A stretch of 39,290 nucleotides of DNA. Source: Actinoplanes sp. TFC3. Lineage in GTDB: Bacteria; Actinomycetota; Actinomycetes; Mycobacteriales; Micromonosporaceae. Each line of letters opens with the position of its first letter. Positions within the stretch are counted from its first letter, which is position 1. The notes under the pieces were generated by a model. It saw only the letters and a list, made by a program, of their open reading frames with translations. It was not told where the DNA came from and did not search any database. Shown here in pieces: positions 15,587-23,728 of the stretch. The stretch covers positions 3,479,280 to 3,518,569 of the forward strand of contig NZ_LOJP01000001.1 of NCBI RefSeq assembly GCF_001553785.1, given 5' to 3'. The position numbers were made by a program, and so were the translations under genes.

Positions 15587-16384
15587 ATGAACGAGCACTC
15601 TACGTTCCAACGGTTGACCGCGGAATTGACCGGCACCTTCCTCCTCGTCCTTGCGGGTTGCGGTACCGCCATTCTTTCTGCTGACTTTCCGACCGCCGGC
15701 CACCAACAGGTGGGAGTGGGGTTCCTCGGGGTGGCTGCCGCGTTCGGGCTCACCCTGACTGTGCTGGTCTTTACGCTCGGGCCGGTCTCGGGTGGGCATT
15801 TCAACCCGGCGGTCACCCTCGGTCTGGCGGTGGCCGGCCGCTTCGCCTGGCGGCAGGTGCCTTCCTACGCCGCTGCCCAGCTCACCGGCGCGGTTGGCGG
15901 GGCCGCGTTGCTGTATGTGATCGCCGCCGGACGACCCGGTTTTCACGCTGCCTCTTCCGGGTTCGCCAGCAATGGCTACGCTGCTCGCTCACCCGGCGGC
16001 TATTCGCTCGGCGCGGCGTTCCTCACCGAGACGGTGATGACCATGGTCTTTCTCGCCGTGATCCTCGTCGTGACCGGCCGTAACGCTTCGCCTGGCATCG
16101 CCGCGGCCGTGATCGGAGGTAGCCTGATGATCATCCATCTGGTCAGCATCCCGGTCACCAACACCTCGGTGAACCCGGCCCGATCCTTGGGTCCGGCATT
16201 GTGCGCCGGCGGTGGGGCACTGGCTCAGTTGTGGCTGTTCTTCGCCGCTCCCCTACTCGGCGCGGCTTTGGTCGGCGCCGGCTTCCCCCTGCTGACCAAC
16301 CGTCGAGCGCCTGGTTCGAGACAACACCGTGACACCCACCGCACGGATACGACAAATGCGACCCCCGTCCCGACCGTTGCCTGA
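15587..16384 (+). CDS. Aquaporin (MIP family, AqpZ-like)
   Basis: This six-helix water channel of the inner membrane has 265 residues. Both NPA boxes are intact (73-75 in GHFNPAV, 196-198 in SVNPARS). The selectivity filter can be read as F53, H184, T193 and R199, the orthodox water-channel set of AqpZ rather than the glycerol-channel set. The C-terminus carries about 30 extra polar residues after the last helix. GAGGAG lies five bases before ATG 15587. It stands alone between two minus-strand genes; a role in osmotic adjustment is inferred from the family. Confidence 0.93.
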   Translation: MNEHSTFQRLTAELTGTFLLVLAGCGTAILSADFPTAGHQQVGVGFLGVAAAFGLTLTVLVFTLGPVSGGHFNPAVTLGLAVAGRFAWRQVPSYAAAQLTGAVGGAALLYVIAAGRPGFHAASSGFASNGYAARSPGGYSLGAAFLTETVMTMVFLAVILVVTGRNASPGIAAAVIGGSLMIIHLVSIPVTNTSVNPARSLGPALCAGGGALAQLWLFFAAPLLGAALVGAGFPLLTNRRAPGSRQHRDTHRTDTTNATPVPTVA

Positions 16385-16392
16385 GGAGATCA

Positions 16393-16671
16393 TTACCCGG
16401 CAACAACTATGTTGTCCGGCGGCATCAAGCCACCAGCACATGAGGTTGAAGCAGAAGGGCTGCCCGGCACGGGTTCACATGCTTCTGTGACCTCAGGCAG
16501 CGGACGCGTCGAGTCCTGGGAAAGATCCGGCTGGGCGAGGGTTGATCGAGATGGCGACGGCCTCGTCGTCGCATCGCTCACCGCTTGCTCTTCCCCACCG
16601 GGGTGGCAACCACCAAGAAGAACGACTGCGACGGCTGCAGCGCACCGGGGAGCGAGGTGTCGTAGCGACAT
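16393..16671 (-). CDS. Small putative lipoprotein
   Basis: This 92-residue protein starts MSLRHLAPRCAAAVAVVLLGGC, a classic short signal peptide ending in the lipobox LLGGC. The remainder is Ser/Thr/Pro-rich and probably unstructured (TTRPSPSRSTLAQPD, then TEACEPVPGSPSAST). ATG 16671 follows AGGA by five bases; a GTG at 16689 is an alternative but would precede the basic region with TDRIA. It converges on the aquaporin, with 8 bases between stops. I do not recognise a family. Export and anchoring are predicted; the function is unknown. Confidence 0.62.
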   Translation of the reverse strand: MSLRHLAPRCAAAVAVVLLGGCHPGGEEQAVSDATTRPSPSRSTLAQPDLSQDSTRPLPEVTEACEPVPGSPSASTSCAGGLMPPDNIVVAG

Positions 16672-16768
16672 GGCAATCCTATCGGTCACTCAGCAGGACG
16701 GCTTGAGAGTCCGGAGCGGCCAATCTCCTGCATCCCGGTGTTCGAAAAGCGCGCTTACCCCTGGAGTT

Positions 16769-16808
16769 GCTTGGGCCGGTGGCCTGGTGCGGCGACACCG
16801 GCCCAAGC
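16769..16808 (-). terminator. 13-bp stem-loop downstream of the PLL-like gene
   Basis: GCTTGGGCCGGTG (16769-16781) pairs perfectly with CACCGGCCCAAGC (16796-16808) around a 14-base loop. It lies 115 bases past the stop of the minus-strand secreted protein gene and upstream of the small lipoprotein gene. It has no T-tract, as is common for actinobacterial terminators. A role in termination is likely but unproven. Confidence 0.5.
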
Positions 16809-16923
16809 ACCTTCAGGGCAAGGACCAGCCCGATGCGTGCCACGCCACCTCGCAGGTATTACTCGATGCGCTGACGTAGCTCCCAGCAACGGCGTCTGAC
16901 CAGTCGTCACCGCTGGGCGCTCC

Positions 16924-17376
16924 TCAGCCCTGGCAGGCGACCGAGCTTCCCAGAACCCAGCCGACCCAGCTTCCCGAGGTCCTGCGGGCGTTCAGATACC
17001 AGCGGTTGTTCGTGCCGACGACCAGAACGACCGGCTGATCGCCGCAACCGGTCAAGATGAAATCAGCCGACGAGTAGCTGGCCCGGATCTTTCCCCCCAA
17101 GCTGGTCCAGGCGCTGTAAACCCCGTTCTTGCGCCACCGCGTCCAGACCGCGAAGTCCGGCCCGATCACGAAAAACTGATTCGTGCCGTTGTCGAACGTG
17201 AACGAGTGACGCCCGTAGGCGCAGAACCAGTCTCCCCCGTACGAGTTGTCGTGACAGATGCTCGTGTCGGCGGCAGCGGCAGCCGATGCGCTGACCGGTG
17301 CAGCGGTCAGCGCGGTCGCCGTTGCGACCAAGGCCAGCACCGCCATGGCAAATCTGCGGAGAATTGTCGAAGTCAT
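16924..17376 (-). CDS. Secreted PLL-like (lectin-type beta-propeller blade) protein
   Basis: This 150-residue exported protein has a signal peptide of about 35 residues: MTSTILRRFAMAVLALVATA, then an alanine-rich cleavage region. The mature part has repeats of the form (F/V)V-x-G-x-(D/N)-x-x-W: FFVIGPDFAVWTRWRKNGVYSAW, and later VLVVGTNNRWYLNARRTSG. This matches the blades of PLL-like, fucose-lectin-type propellers, although two or three blades are too few for a closed propeller, so assembly as an oligomer or a truncated form is likely. Four cysteines could form disulphides. GGGAGG precedes ATG 17376. The gene stands alone; carbohydrate binding is inferred from the repeat family. Confidence 0.66.
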   Translation of the reverse strand: MTSTILRRFAMAVLALVATATALTAAPVSASAAAAADTSICHDNSYGGDWFCAYGRHSFTFDNGTNQFFVIGPDFAVWTRWRKNGVYSAWTSLGGKIRASYSSADFILTGCGDQPVVLVVGTNNRWYLNARRTSGSWVGWVLGSSVACQG

Positions 17377-17736
17377 TTTTCCTCCCGGATCGGTTACGGC
17401 GAGGCTAGAACCGGCCCGCATATTCCGCGCATACGCCAACGAAAGGAACCCAGGATTCTTGGCGGTGGATCCTCCGGAGCCGGTGGCATTCCGACTGCAG
17501 TGATCGAGGCACTTCACGCCACTCGCTGAGCGTCCGGCAAGACGACTCAACCCCGGCGAGGCTGACGAAACGCCGTTGCCGTTCGCGCAGGCTTCGCCAT
17601 CGGTCAAGCCCCGGGTGATGACGCTGGCCCTGAAGCAATCGGTGCAGCGTGCCGCCCGCAGGTGAGGCCAGCGCGTCGTCCAGCGTTGACCGGCAAGAAC
17701 GGTGTCGCGCCGGTCAGCCGCGAGAAGCCGGGGTCG
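17377..17736. other. Gene-free spacer upstream of the PLL-like gene
   Basis: About 360 bases lie between the esterase stop and the PLL-like start. It has two short minus-strand frames without recognisable family similarity or good ribosome sites. It presumably holds the promoter of the secreted protein. I find no clear hairpin or RNA gene. Confidence 0.45.
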
Positions 17737-18642
17737 TCATGAGCTGGCCTGTAGGTGCTGCGTGAGGAACAGGGCGGCGCGGTCCAGGGCGAAACCCGCT
17801 TCGTCGAGGTGACCGGTGAAGGATTGGAAGACGTGCGGGACGCCGGCGGTGACATCGAGAATGACGTCGACCTCGGCGTCGCGGGCGCGCTGGGCCAGCC
17901 GGACCGAGTCGTCGAGCAGCAGCTCGTTGGTGCCGACCTGCAACAAGATCGGCGGGAAGCCAGCCAGGTCGGCGAGCACCGCGGGCGCTGTCTGCGCCTG
18001 GTTCGGGTCTTGTCCGCCGAGGTACATCGCTGCGGTGTGGGCCATGCCCTCCTTGGTGAAGAACGGGTCGATGCCCTGCTTGGTCTGCATCGATGCACCC
18101 GAGCGCGTGTGGTCCAGGCCGGGCGAGAACGCGACCAGCGCCCCCGGCAGCGGCAACCCGGCGTCGCGGGCCGCGAGGGTGGTGGTGATGGTGAGGCCGC
18201 CGCCAGCCGAGTCCCCGGCGAAGGCGATGGATGCCGCATCGGCGCCCCCGTCGAGCAGCGCCCGGTAAGCCGCAACACAATCGTGGATACCGGCTGGGAA
18301 CGGGTTCTCCGGGGCGAGGCGGTAATCCACGGAAATTGAGCGCATCCCTGTGCGGTTCACCAGATTTGCCGTCAGGCCCATCGCGGTTTGCGGTGACCCG
18401 AGGGCGAAGGAGCCGCCGTGGAAATACAAGATTGTGCCGGGTGAGCTGACACCCTTCTCCGGCTCGACGAGGACCGCCGGCCGGCCGGCCAGCGTCAGCT
18501 CCGATGTTTGCACCGGCGGCACCGGGAACAGCGCCATGAGGGCGGCAAAGGCGTCCCGCATCTTCTCGACCGGCTCGGGCGCAAAGCCCTGGGGACCCTT
18601 ACGCAGCACCGCATCCACGTCCGCCCGCTGCTGTCTGCTCAT
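17737..18642 (-). CDS. Alpha/beta hydrolase, hormone-sensitive-lipase (family IV) esterase
   Basis: This 301-residue carboxylesterase has the full HSL set: oxyanion HGG (75-77), nucleophile GDSAGG (S145), acid D244 in NELLLDDS and base H270 in GVPHVFQ. Such enzymes hydrolyse short-chain esters in the cytosol. There is no signal peptide. ATG 18642 follows GGGAAGG by about eight bases. It is divergent from the MarR gene across only 32 bases, so the MarR protein probably controls it. The likely inducer is a small ester or phenolic acid, as for many MarR-esterase pairs (inference). Confidence 0.9.
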   Translation of the reverse strand: MSRQQRADVDAVLRKGPQGFAPEPVEKMRDAFAALMALFPVPPVQTSELTLAGRPAVLVEPEKGVSSPGTILYFHGGSFALGSPQTAMGLTANLVNRTGMRSISVDYRLAPENPFPAGIHDCVAAYRALLDGGADAASIAFAGDSAGGGLTITTTLAARDAGLPLPGALVAFSPGLDHTRSGASMQTKQGIDPFFTKEGMAHTAAMYLGGQDPNQAQTAPAVLADLAGFPPILLQVGTNELLLDDSVRLAQRARDAEVDVILDVTAGVPHVFQSFTGHLDEAGFALDRAALFLTQHLQASS

Positions 18643-18661
18643 GGTCGCTACCTTCCCGCGG

Positions 18662-18699
18662 TAAAGTACCTGCCGTGGAAGCTAATATACCTGCCGCGG
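18662..18699. promoter_or_regulatory. MarR operator repeats spanning the esterase/marR divergent promoter
   Basis: TACCTGCCGTGG (18667-18678) and TACCTGCCGCGG (18688-18699) are direct repeats exactly 21 bp apart, two helical turns. GGTAAAGTACC at 18660-18670 is a short inverted repeat overlapping the first. TAAAGT at 18662-18667 could be a -10 whose transcript starts at or next to GTG 18675. The layout suits autoregulation by the adjacent MarR protein. Confidence 0.55.
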
Positions 18700-19172
18700 C
18701 ATCTTTTGCCCCTGCGGATCGGGTCACACTCGTGGCAGTCTTCGGCCACCTCGTCCGCTGCGAGACACGGCTCTACAATGCCCTCAATGAGACATTGCGC
18801 GACGCGCACGGCATCGTCGCGTCGCAGTTCGAATTCCTGGTTCACCTGCGGGACCATCCCGGCTCACGCGTCGCTGACCTGGCGGAACACTTCGTCATCG
18901 GGGTCGGCGCCACCAGCAAGGGTGTCGGCCGGCTCGAAGCCCGGGGATGGGTGCGACGCGTGTCGAATCCCGCCGACGGCCGCTCGCTGTTGCTGGAATT
19001 GACACCCTCGGGCGCCAAACTTACCGACGCCGCTGAAGCCACCTTCAAGCGCTACCTGGTCGAGCGCATTGAAAAGGCGCTCGAACCTGAGCAGATCAAA
19101 GCGGCCGCCGTTGCCCTCGCGCAGCTACGCGCCGCGCTCGAGCGCGACAACATCGGCACTCCCGCCGGCTGA
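18675..19172 (+). CDS. MarR family transcriptional regulator
   Basis: This 165-residue protein has the MarR winged-helix core: VASQFEFLVHLRDHPGSRVADLAEHF, then VGRLEARGWVRRVSNPADGRSLLLELTPSG, where DGRS is the wing. The start GTG 18675 has no ribosome site but follows a TAAAGT -10 box by seven bases, which fits a leaderless mRNA. A later start near 18732 would remove part of the dimerisation helix and is less likely. It is divergent from the esterase gene and its operator repeats overlap its own first codons. Confidence 0.88.
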   Translation: MEANIPAAASFAPADRVTLVAVFGHLVRCETRLYNALNETLRDAHGIVASQFEFLVHLRDHPGSRVADLAEHFVIGVGATSKGVGRLEARGWVRRVSNPADGRSLLLELTPSGAKLTDAAEATFKRYLVERIEKALEPEQIKAAAVALAQLRAALERDNIGTPAG

Positions 19173-19349
19173 CCAGGCCCCATCACTGAGCGCGCAACAC
19201 CGGTGAACTCCTGCGAGGCTTCGATGCCGCCGGCCACCGACGCCGCCACGTTCGCCGCAGGGATCGCCTCACGAGTTCGCGCGGTACGCCCGCCAGGCCG
19301 CGCCACTCCGGCCTGCAGCGCGCCATCGCCCCATCTAACGCGAAGTCTG

Positions 19350-19384
19350 TTGCATCAGTGGCCTTACCGGGTTAGCGTTAACGC
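19350..19384 (+). promoter_or_regulatory. Promoter and palindromic site of the FAD monooxygenase gene
   Basis: TTGCAT (19350-19355) and TAGCGT (19373-19378) are spaced by 17 bases, an acceptable sigma-70-type promoter. A perfect 10-bp palindrome, GCGTTAACGC (19375-19384), overlaps the -10 and could be an operator. The downstream start ATG is at 19415. Confidence 0.48.
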
Positions 19385-19414
19385 GATTTAGTTCGCATCA
19401 ACGGTGGAGGGCGC

Positions 19415-20638
19415 ATGTCACGAGTTCTGATAGTCGGAGCAGGTATCGCGGGAGACACGCTTGCGGTGCTCCTCGACCGCCAGGGATGGCACGTCACCGT
19501 CGCCGAATTGGCACCCACTCTGCGAGAAGGCGGCCAGACCGTCGACCTGCGCGGCGGTTCACGCGAAGTACTTGCTCGCCTCGGCATCCTGCAGGAAGCG
19601 CTCAACAACCTGGTCACGCAGCGCGGCATGGCATGGGTCGACGAGAGCGGGCGGCCGCTGGCGATGATGCCCGTTGACGCCTTCGGTGGCGAAGGATTCG
19701 TGTCCAAGGAGGAACTCCTTCGCACCGATCTGGCGCGCGTTCTGCACGCGGCGGCAGGCGCCCGGATCGAGTATCGGTTCGGTGAAACCGTCGATGCCCT
19801 GGACGACGGAGAAGCCGGGGTGAAGGTGACATTCCGATCCGGCACCGTCGAAACATTTGATCTAGTCGTCGGGGCGGACGGCATGCACTCGCGAGTTCGA
19901 GCCCTCCGATTTGGTCCCGAAGATCGTTTCCTGGTCGGGCTCGGCGTCGCCAACGCCTGGTACACGCTGCGCGAACAAGCGGAAACACCGCCAGTTGACG
20001 GCTGGTTCCTCGTGCACAACGCACCCGGCGGCCTGCTCGTTGCGGCACGCCCCGGCCACCCCGGCACTCAAGAGATCAACGTGTCCTTCCGTACGACCGA
20101 GCAACTACCCGACCGCCGCGACCGTGCCGCGCAGCTCGCGTTGCTCACGCGAACATTCCGCGACGTCGGGTGGCGAGCCCACGAACTGATCGCGAGGGCA
20201 ACCGATGCACCGGACTTTGCCCTCGACACACTCGATCAGATACACGTACCGCGGTGGCACAACGGTCGAGTGGTCCTGCTCGGTGACAGTGCATGGTGCG
20301 CCAGCCCGCTTTCCGGCCTGGGAACGGCACTCGCCCTGATCGGCGCCGAGACGCTGGCCGATGCGCTCGGCGCCGCAACCACCATGACCGCGAGGAGCCT
20401 CTCAGCTGCACTCACCGACTTCGAGCGCCGGATGCGGCCGCGCAGCGACGGCGCCAGCAAGCTTCTGCCAGGCAGGGTCAGCATGTACCTGCCCAGGACC
20501 CGATTCGGCATTCACGCCTCCGCCTTTTTGATGCGCGCTGTTCAGTGGCCAATCACGGCGAACATGCTCATGCGCCTCATGGCCGACCGCGGTCACGCGG
20601 GCAGCGATCAGCATTCCCGCAGGCTCGGCCTCTCTTGA
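19415..20638 (+). CDS. FAD-dependent monooxygenase (PHBH / tetracycline-hydroxylase-like)
   Basis: This 407-residue class A flavoprotein hydroxylase has the FAD-binding GxGxxG as LIVGAGIAGDTLAVLLDRQG at residues 4-23, the DG motif LVVGADGMHSRVR near residue 155 and the GD motif VVLLGDSAWCASPLSGLGT near residue 288. These three define the group that hydroxylates aromatics, and includes antibiotic-modifying enzymes of the TetX type. GGAGGG lies before ATG 19415. No pathway genes are adjacent, so the substrate is open: detoxification of an antibiotic or aromatic is as likely as a biosynthetic step. Confidence 0.9.
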   Translation: MSRVLIVGAGIAGDTLAVLLDRQGWHVTVAELAPTLREGGQTVDLRGGSREVLARLGILQEALNNLVTQRGMAWVDESGRPLAMMPVDAFGGEGFVSKEELLRTDLARVLHAAAGARIEYRFGETVDALDDGEAGVKVTFRSGTVETFDLVVGADGMHSRVRALRFGPEDRFLVGLGVANAWYTLREQAETPPVDGWFLVHNAPGGLLVAARPGHPGTQEINVSFRTTEQLPDRRDRAAQLALLTRTFRDVGWRAHELIARATDAPDFALDTLDQIHVPRWHNGRVVLLGDSAWCASPLSGLGTALALIGAETLADALGAATTMTARSLSAALTDFERRMRPRSDGASKLLPGRVSMYLPRTRFGIHASAFLMRAVQWPITANMLMRLMADRGHAGSDQHSRRLGLS

Positions 20639-21457
20639 CGCCTCACCCGGGCGCGGGGCCGGCCCACCACAAGCAACCCGTCAACCGCCGCTTGATCCGC
20701 GCGCCCCGACAGCCGATGTCCGGAAGGGACAAGGCTCACATCTCGTCAAGCGCACCAGCCGTCGATCCTCGCCCCCAGCAGGTATCCCGCGAGAGCAACC
20801 CCCACGGTTGCGACGCACACCAGAATGGCGGTACGAACCTGCTGCCGGCGCAATGCTGTCCGGCCCGCTACGACGACGGCTTGGACCGCGTCTGCGGCCG
20901 GCCCGCTGTCTGTCGCCACAGCAGTAAGCCGAGCCGCCGCAGTTCCCTGACAATGGGGGATTCCTCGTCACCTTGACGTCCGGAGACCATCGTGTCCCCA
21001 TCTTCAGGGCCCACATCAGCCGGATGCATTGCGTCGAGCGCCCCGGGCTTCCACCGCTGCGAACGAAGCCAGGCGAACTTCTTCTGCTTCACACCTGTTT
21101 GACGGGGCAGACATACGAAAGGTTGCTCGAGGACGCCCAGGTCAGGATCCGCGCCCGACGAGACGCGACTTTCGTTGCATGCCCGCGGTCAAGGATCAAT
21201 ATTTCGGATGACGCGGCTGAGCAGCAGATTCCCTAGTGTGCCCGTGTGCTATCGCAGAGAAAAACCTGTACACGGTTCGTTGCTGGGATTGTCGTGACAC
21301 GGTGCCGGCTGTCTTGACGCTTGGAACGCCGCTGGCCCAGTCGTGTCGCAGTTGGCCCGCCCGCACCGCAGTTTGCGGCCTCTCCACCTGACAGAGGCTG
21401 ATCGGCTGACGCCGGAAGAATGCAATTACCTCTACAAACTATGGTCCAGGACAATTC
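20639..21457. other. Long spacer with no confident gene
   Basis: About 820 bases lie between the monooxygenase and the DUF1345 gene. Codon use is mixed, and the right half (21200-21450) is less GC-rich than the flanks. Apart from the weak 57-codon frame at 20746-20919, no frame has both a ribosome site and plausible content. Eroded genes are possible, but I cannot name one. Confidence 0.5.
20746..20919 (-). CDS. Possible small single-helix membrane protein or gene remnant
   Basis: A 57-residue frame from GTG 20919 to TGA 20746 contains one clear hydrophobic helix: RTAILVCVATVGVALAGYLL. It follows a short soluble N-terminus with an acidic/alanine-rich start. About three quarters of third positions are G or C, lower than real genes nearby, and no ribosome site precedes the GTG. 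It may be a true small membrane protein or the tail of a lost gene. Confidence 0.25.
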   Translation of the reverse strand: MATDSGPAADAVQAVVVAGRTALRRQQVRTAILVCVATVGVALAGYLLGARIDGWCA

Positions 21458-22150
21458 ATGGTGATACACGCAGAAAAAAGAATGACGGAATCGGCGTCCC
21501 GTCCACCGATTACCTCCCGCCTGTTCGACCTCGTGCTGGCGTTCGCCACCGTCTTTGCTGCCCTGTCAGCCTTCTATGGCAGTAGCGAAGGCACAGAGAT
21601 CGGCACGGCCACGGCTTTCTACCTGGTCTCGTCGCTGATCTGGATCACTCTGGGTCTCGTCTATACGGCCATCCGGGCCAGTCGCATCCATAGGGCCCGC
21701 AAGGGAGATGCACACTGGGCCACCCGGCTGGCCGGCCGTCGTACCGCCTGGCTCATGATCACCGGAACGGCCGTCATCGTGCTCAGCTCCGGCGCCAACC
21801 TGATTTCCGCGAAGGGTGGTGAGGACGACAACAGCATTCTGGTAGAGGGGCTGAGCGTCGTCATGGTGCTGGTGGCCTGGACGATCTTGCAGCTTACCTA
21901 TGCCGAACGCTATGCCCGGCTGTACCTGTCGGACACCAGCGGAACGCCGCCATTGGAGTTCCCGGCCACGCCACATCCCAGCCTCCTCGAATTCGCCTAT
22001 TTCTCCTTTACGGTGGGCGTCACCTTCGGCACGTCGGACGTTTCGATTCAATCGACCCGCTGGCGGGGCATCGTGCTCTGCCATGGACTGCTGGTGTTTG
22101 TTTACAACACTGCTGTAATCGGCATGGTTCTGAGCTTGATCTCCGGCTGA
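21458..22150 (+). CDS. DUF1345 family membrane protein
   Basis: This 230-residue integral membrane protein has about six helices: residues 22-42, 50-72, 92-112, 128-146, 172-190 and 206-228. The C-terminal segment LLEFAYFSFTVGVTFGTSDVSIQSTRWRG, with HGLLVFVYNTAVIGM after it, is the hallmark of DUF1345 proteins and looks like a pore-like FTVG-x-TF-x-TSD motif. Function is not established for the family; the motif invites comparison with ion-channel filters, but that is speculation. ATG 21458 follows AGGA by seven bases; MTES at 21482 is an alternative start. A strong terminator follows the stop. Confidence 0.85.
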   Translation: MVIHAEKRMTESASRPPITSRLFDLVLAFATVFAALSAFYGSSEGTEIGTATAFYLVSSLIWITLGLVYTAIRASRIHRARKGDAHWATRLAGRRTAWLMITGTAVIVLSSGANLISAKGGEDDNSILVEGLSVVMVLVAWTILQLTYAERYARLYLSDTSGTPPLEFPATPHPSLLEFAYFSFTVGVTFGTSDVSIQSTRWRGIVLCHGLLVFVYNTAVIGMVLSLISG

Positions 22151-22162
22151 ATCCCCGTTGGA

Positions 22163-22193
22163 GTCCGCTCTCCGCGCAGCGCGGAGAGCGGAC
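22163..22193. terminator. Bidirectional hairpin terminator between convergent genes
   Basis: GTCCGCTCTCCGC (22163-22175) pairs with GCGGAGAGCGGAC (22181-22193). Two further G-C pairs are possible across the short centre. It lies 13 bases after the DUF1345 stop and 6 bases after the convergent glycosidase stop, so one hairpin can end both transcripts. Confidence 0.85.
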
Positions 22194-22198
22194 AGACA

Positions 22199-23698
22199 TC
22201 AATAGGAAAGTACTGTGGAGTAGTTGGTGTTGCCGTTGAAGACTGCCTGCTGGGGTGAGGCCAGGCTGGGGAAGGCCGACACCGGCACCGTCCAGGAGTA
22301 CGTGGCGCCGCTGACGACCATGTTCGGGCTCACACCGCTGACCGCTGCCCAGCTCCATCCGGTTGACAGGCTGCGATAGAGAATGTTGTTCTCGATCATG
22401 TAATCGGCACCGAGGCGGGTGGCGGACGGTGACGGGAGTTGGTAGCCGGTCGCAGGGTTGTTGTCGGTGTTCAAAAAGACATGATGCAGGCTGACCGTCG
22501 TGTTGAAGGTAGCTTTGAACTTCAGGGACACCGCGTCACGGCAGGCTGAGATGCCGGTGATGGGGCCAGAGCCCGCCGACGTGGCACAACCGGTTCCGGT
22601 GCCACCGCCCTTGGTGGTGATCACAAGCGGGGAGCTGGCCGGAGAGCTGTTGCGGGCCGCGTCTCGGGCGATGACCGTGAACGTGTAGGCCGTGGCCGGA
22701 CTCAGGTTACCGACGGTGGTGCTGGTTCCGGTGACCGTGGCCACCGTCGTACCGTTTGCCGTCACCACGTAGTCGGCTACGGCGTTGTTGTCGTTCGACG
22801 CGTTCCAGGCCAGACCGACGCTGGTGGTGCCTACCGTGGTGGAGTGCAGACCGCCGGGCGTGCTGGGCGGTGTGGTGTCGCCGCCGTTCGCATTGGTCCG
22901 GGCCAGCTCGTCCGCCCAGTAGGCGCCGGTCGGCAGAGTGTCCCAGGGGTTGGGTAGATCGTCGGGGGTCACGTAGATGTAGCCGGCGTTGCGCTGCTTG
23001 CTGAGGGCCATCGCGTTGGCCATGTCGGACTGGTTCGGCGTGGCATAGACCAGGTGCCAGAACTTGTCGGGGTTCGTGGAATTGAGTTCCCAGGCGGGCG
23101 CGGTCCACCCGGTATAGGTGGCATAGGTGCCCTCGAACATCACGATGGTGTCGGCCGCCGACGCATAACAGCTGTCAGCAGCGGTGCCAGGGTTGTCCAC
23201 GGTGTAGGCGCCGGGGTGGTGCTGCTTGGCATAGGTGTTGACAGCTTCATACAGGCTGACGTGCGCGCAGTCGGGGAGCCCGTCATCGAAGAAGATCCCC
23301 GCTAGGCCATAGCTACCGTACATCGCGTACCAACTGTCGATGTCGGCCTCGGACTGGGTGGTCCACGCGGCTGTGGTGGTCTGGCCGGTACGGGTAGTGC
23401 GGCCCGTCGTGCCGAAGTACCCGGTGTCGACGTAGCCGATGACGCGTACACCGGAATTGGCCGCCGCCCGGATGACGTTGGCGTAGCCCTGGTCAAAGGC
23501 GGTGCCGGGCCCATTGTTCGGGTTGGCGATGACGACGCCCAAGCCAGGCGAGCTCTGGTTCACCTGACTCCAGTACGGGCTTGCGGAACCGAAATACGCG
23601 GGTGCAGCAATGTGCTGGGTTGTTGCCTGCGCTGATGCGGCATCGGGGGCGATGACGAAGGCGGCGGCGACGGCGAGGCTGAGCAGGGCGGTGCGCAT
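22199..23698 (-). CDS. Secreted Spherulin-4 domain glycosidase (GH135-type, endo-alpha-1,4-galactosaminidase-like) with Fn3 and C-terminal beta-domain
   Basis: This 499-residue exported enzyme has a signal peptide cleaved near residue 23-25 (IAPDAASAQA). Residues 28-272 form a Spherulin-4 TIM barrel: HIAAPAYFG at strand 1, LGVVIANPNNGPG at strand 2, VRVIGYVDTGY, then GLAGIFFDDG with D138/D139 and VMFEG with E189. Characterised relatives (Sph3, GH135) cut alpha-1,4-N-acetylgalactosamine-containing polymers. A TTPPSTPG linker leads to a fibronectin III domain (about 279-365), then a domain of about 125 residues (FLNTDNNPATGYQLPS) likely to bind carbohydrate. ATG 23698 follows AAGGAG by six bases; TTG 23704 is not needed. 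The gene lies 30 bases after the MalG-type permease gene, so enzyme and importer share a transcript. Confidence 0.83.
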   Translation of the reverse strand: MRTALLSLAVAAAFVIAPDAASAQATTQHIAAPAYFGSASPYWSQVNQSSPGLGVVIANPNNGPGTAFDQGYANVIRAAANSGVRVIGYVDTGYFGTTGRTTRTGQTTTAAWTTQSEADIDSWYAMYGSYGLAGIFFDDGLPDCAHVSLYEAVNTYAKQHHPGAYTVDNPGTAADSCYASAADTIVMFEGTYATYTGWTAPAWELNSTNPDKFWHLVYATPNQSDMANAMALSKQRNAGYIYVTPDDLPNPWDTLPTGAYWADELARTNANGGDTTPPSTPGGLHSTTVGTTSVGLAWNASNDNNAVADYVVTANGTTVATVTGTSTTVGNLSPATAYTFTVIARDAARNSSPASSPLVITTKGGGTGTGCATSAGSGPITGISACRDAVSLKFKATFNTTVSLHHVFLNTDNNPATGYQLPSPSATRLGADYMIENNILYRSLSTGWSWAAVSGVSPNMVVSGATYSWTVPVSAFPSLASPQQAVFNGNTNYSTVLSY

Positions 23699-23728
23699 TG
23701 ACAACTCCTTAGGTAGGGAGGTGGACTA

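Noticed and set aside
18688..18699. TACCTGCCG repeats as a mobile-element end
   Set aside because: Only two copies, exactly two helical turns apart in a divergent promoter; an operator explains them better.
19375..19384. GCGTTAACGC palindrome as part of a replication origin
   Set aside because: A single short palindrome overlapping a promoter, with no DnaA boxes nearby.
20868..21092. Minus-strand frame of 74 codons (MKQKKFAWLRSQRWKPGAL)
   Set aside because: It has a basic start and a short end resembling nothing known, with no ribosome site. It overlaps a better, though still weak, frame at 20746-20919.
21343..21585. Plus-strand frame of 80 codons before DUF1345
   Set aside because: It runs into the DUF1345 gene in another phase, and its early part lacks a ribosome site and family similarity.
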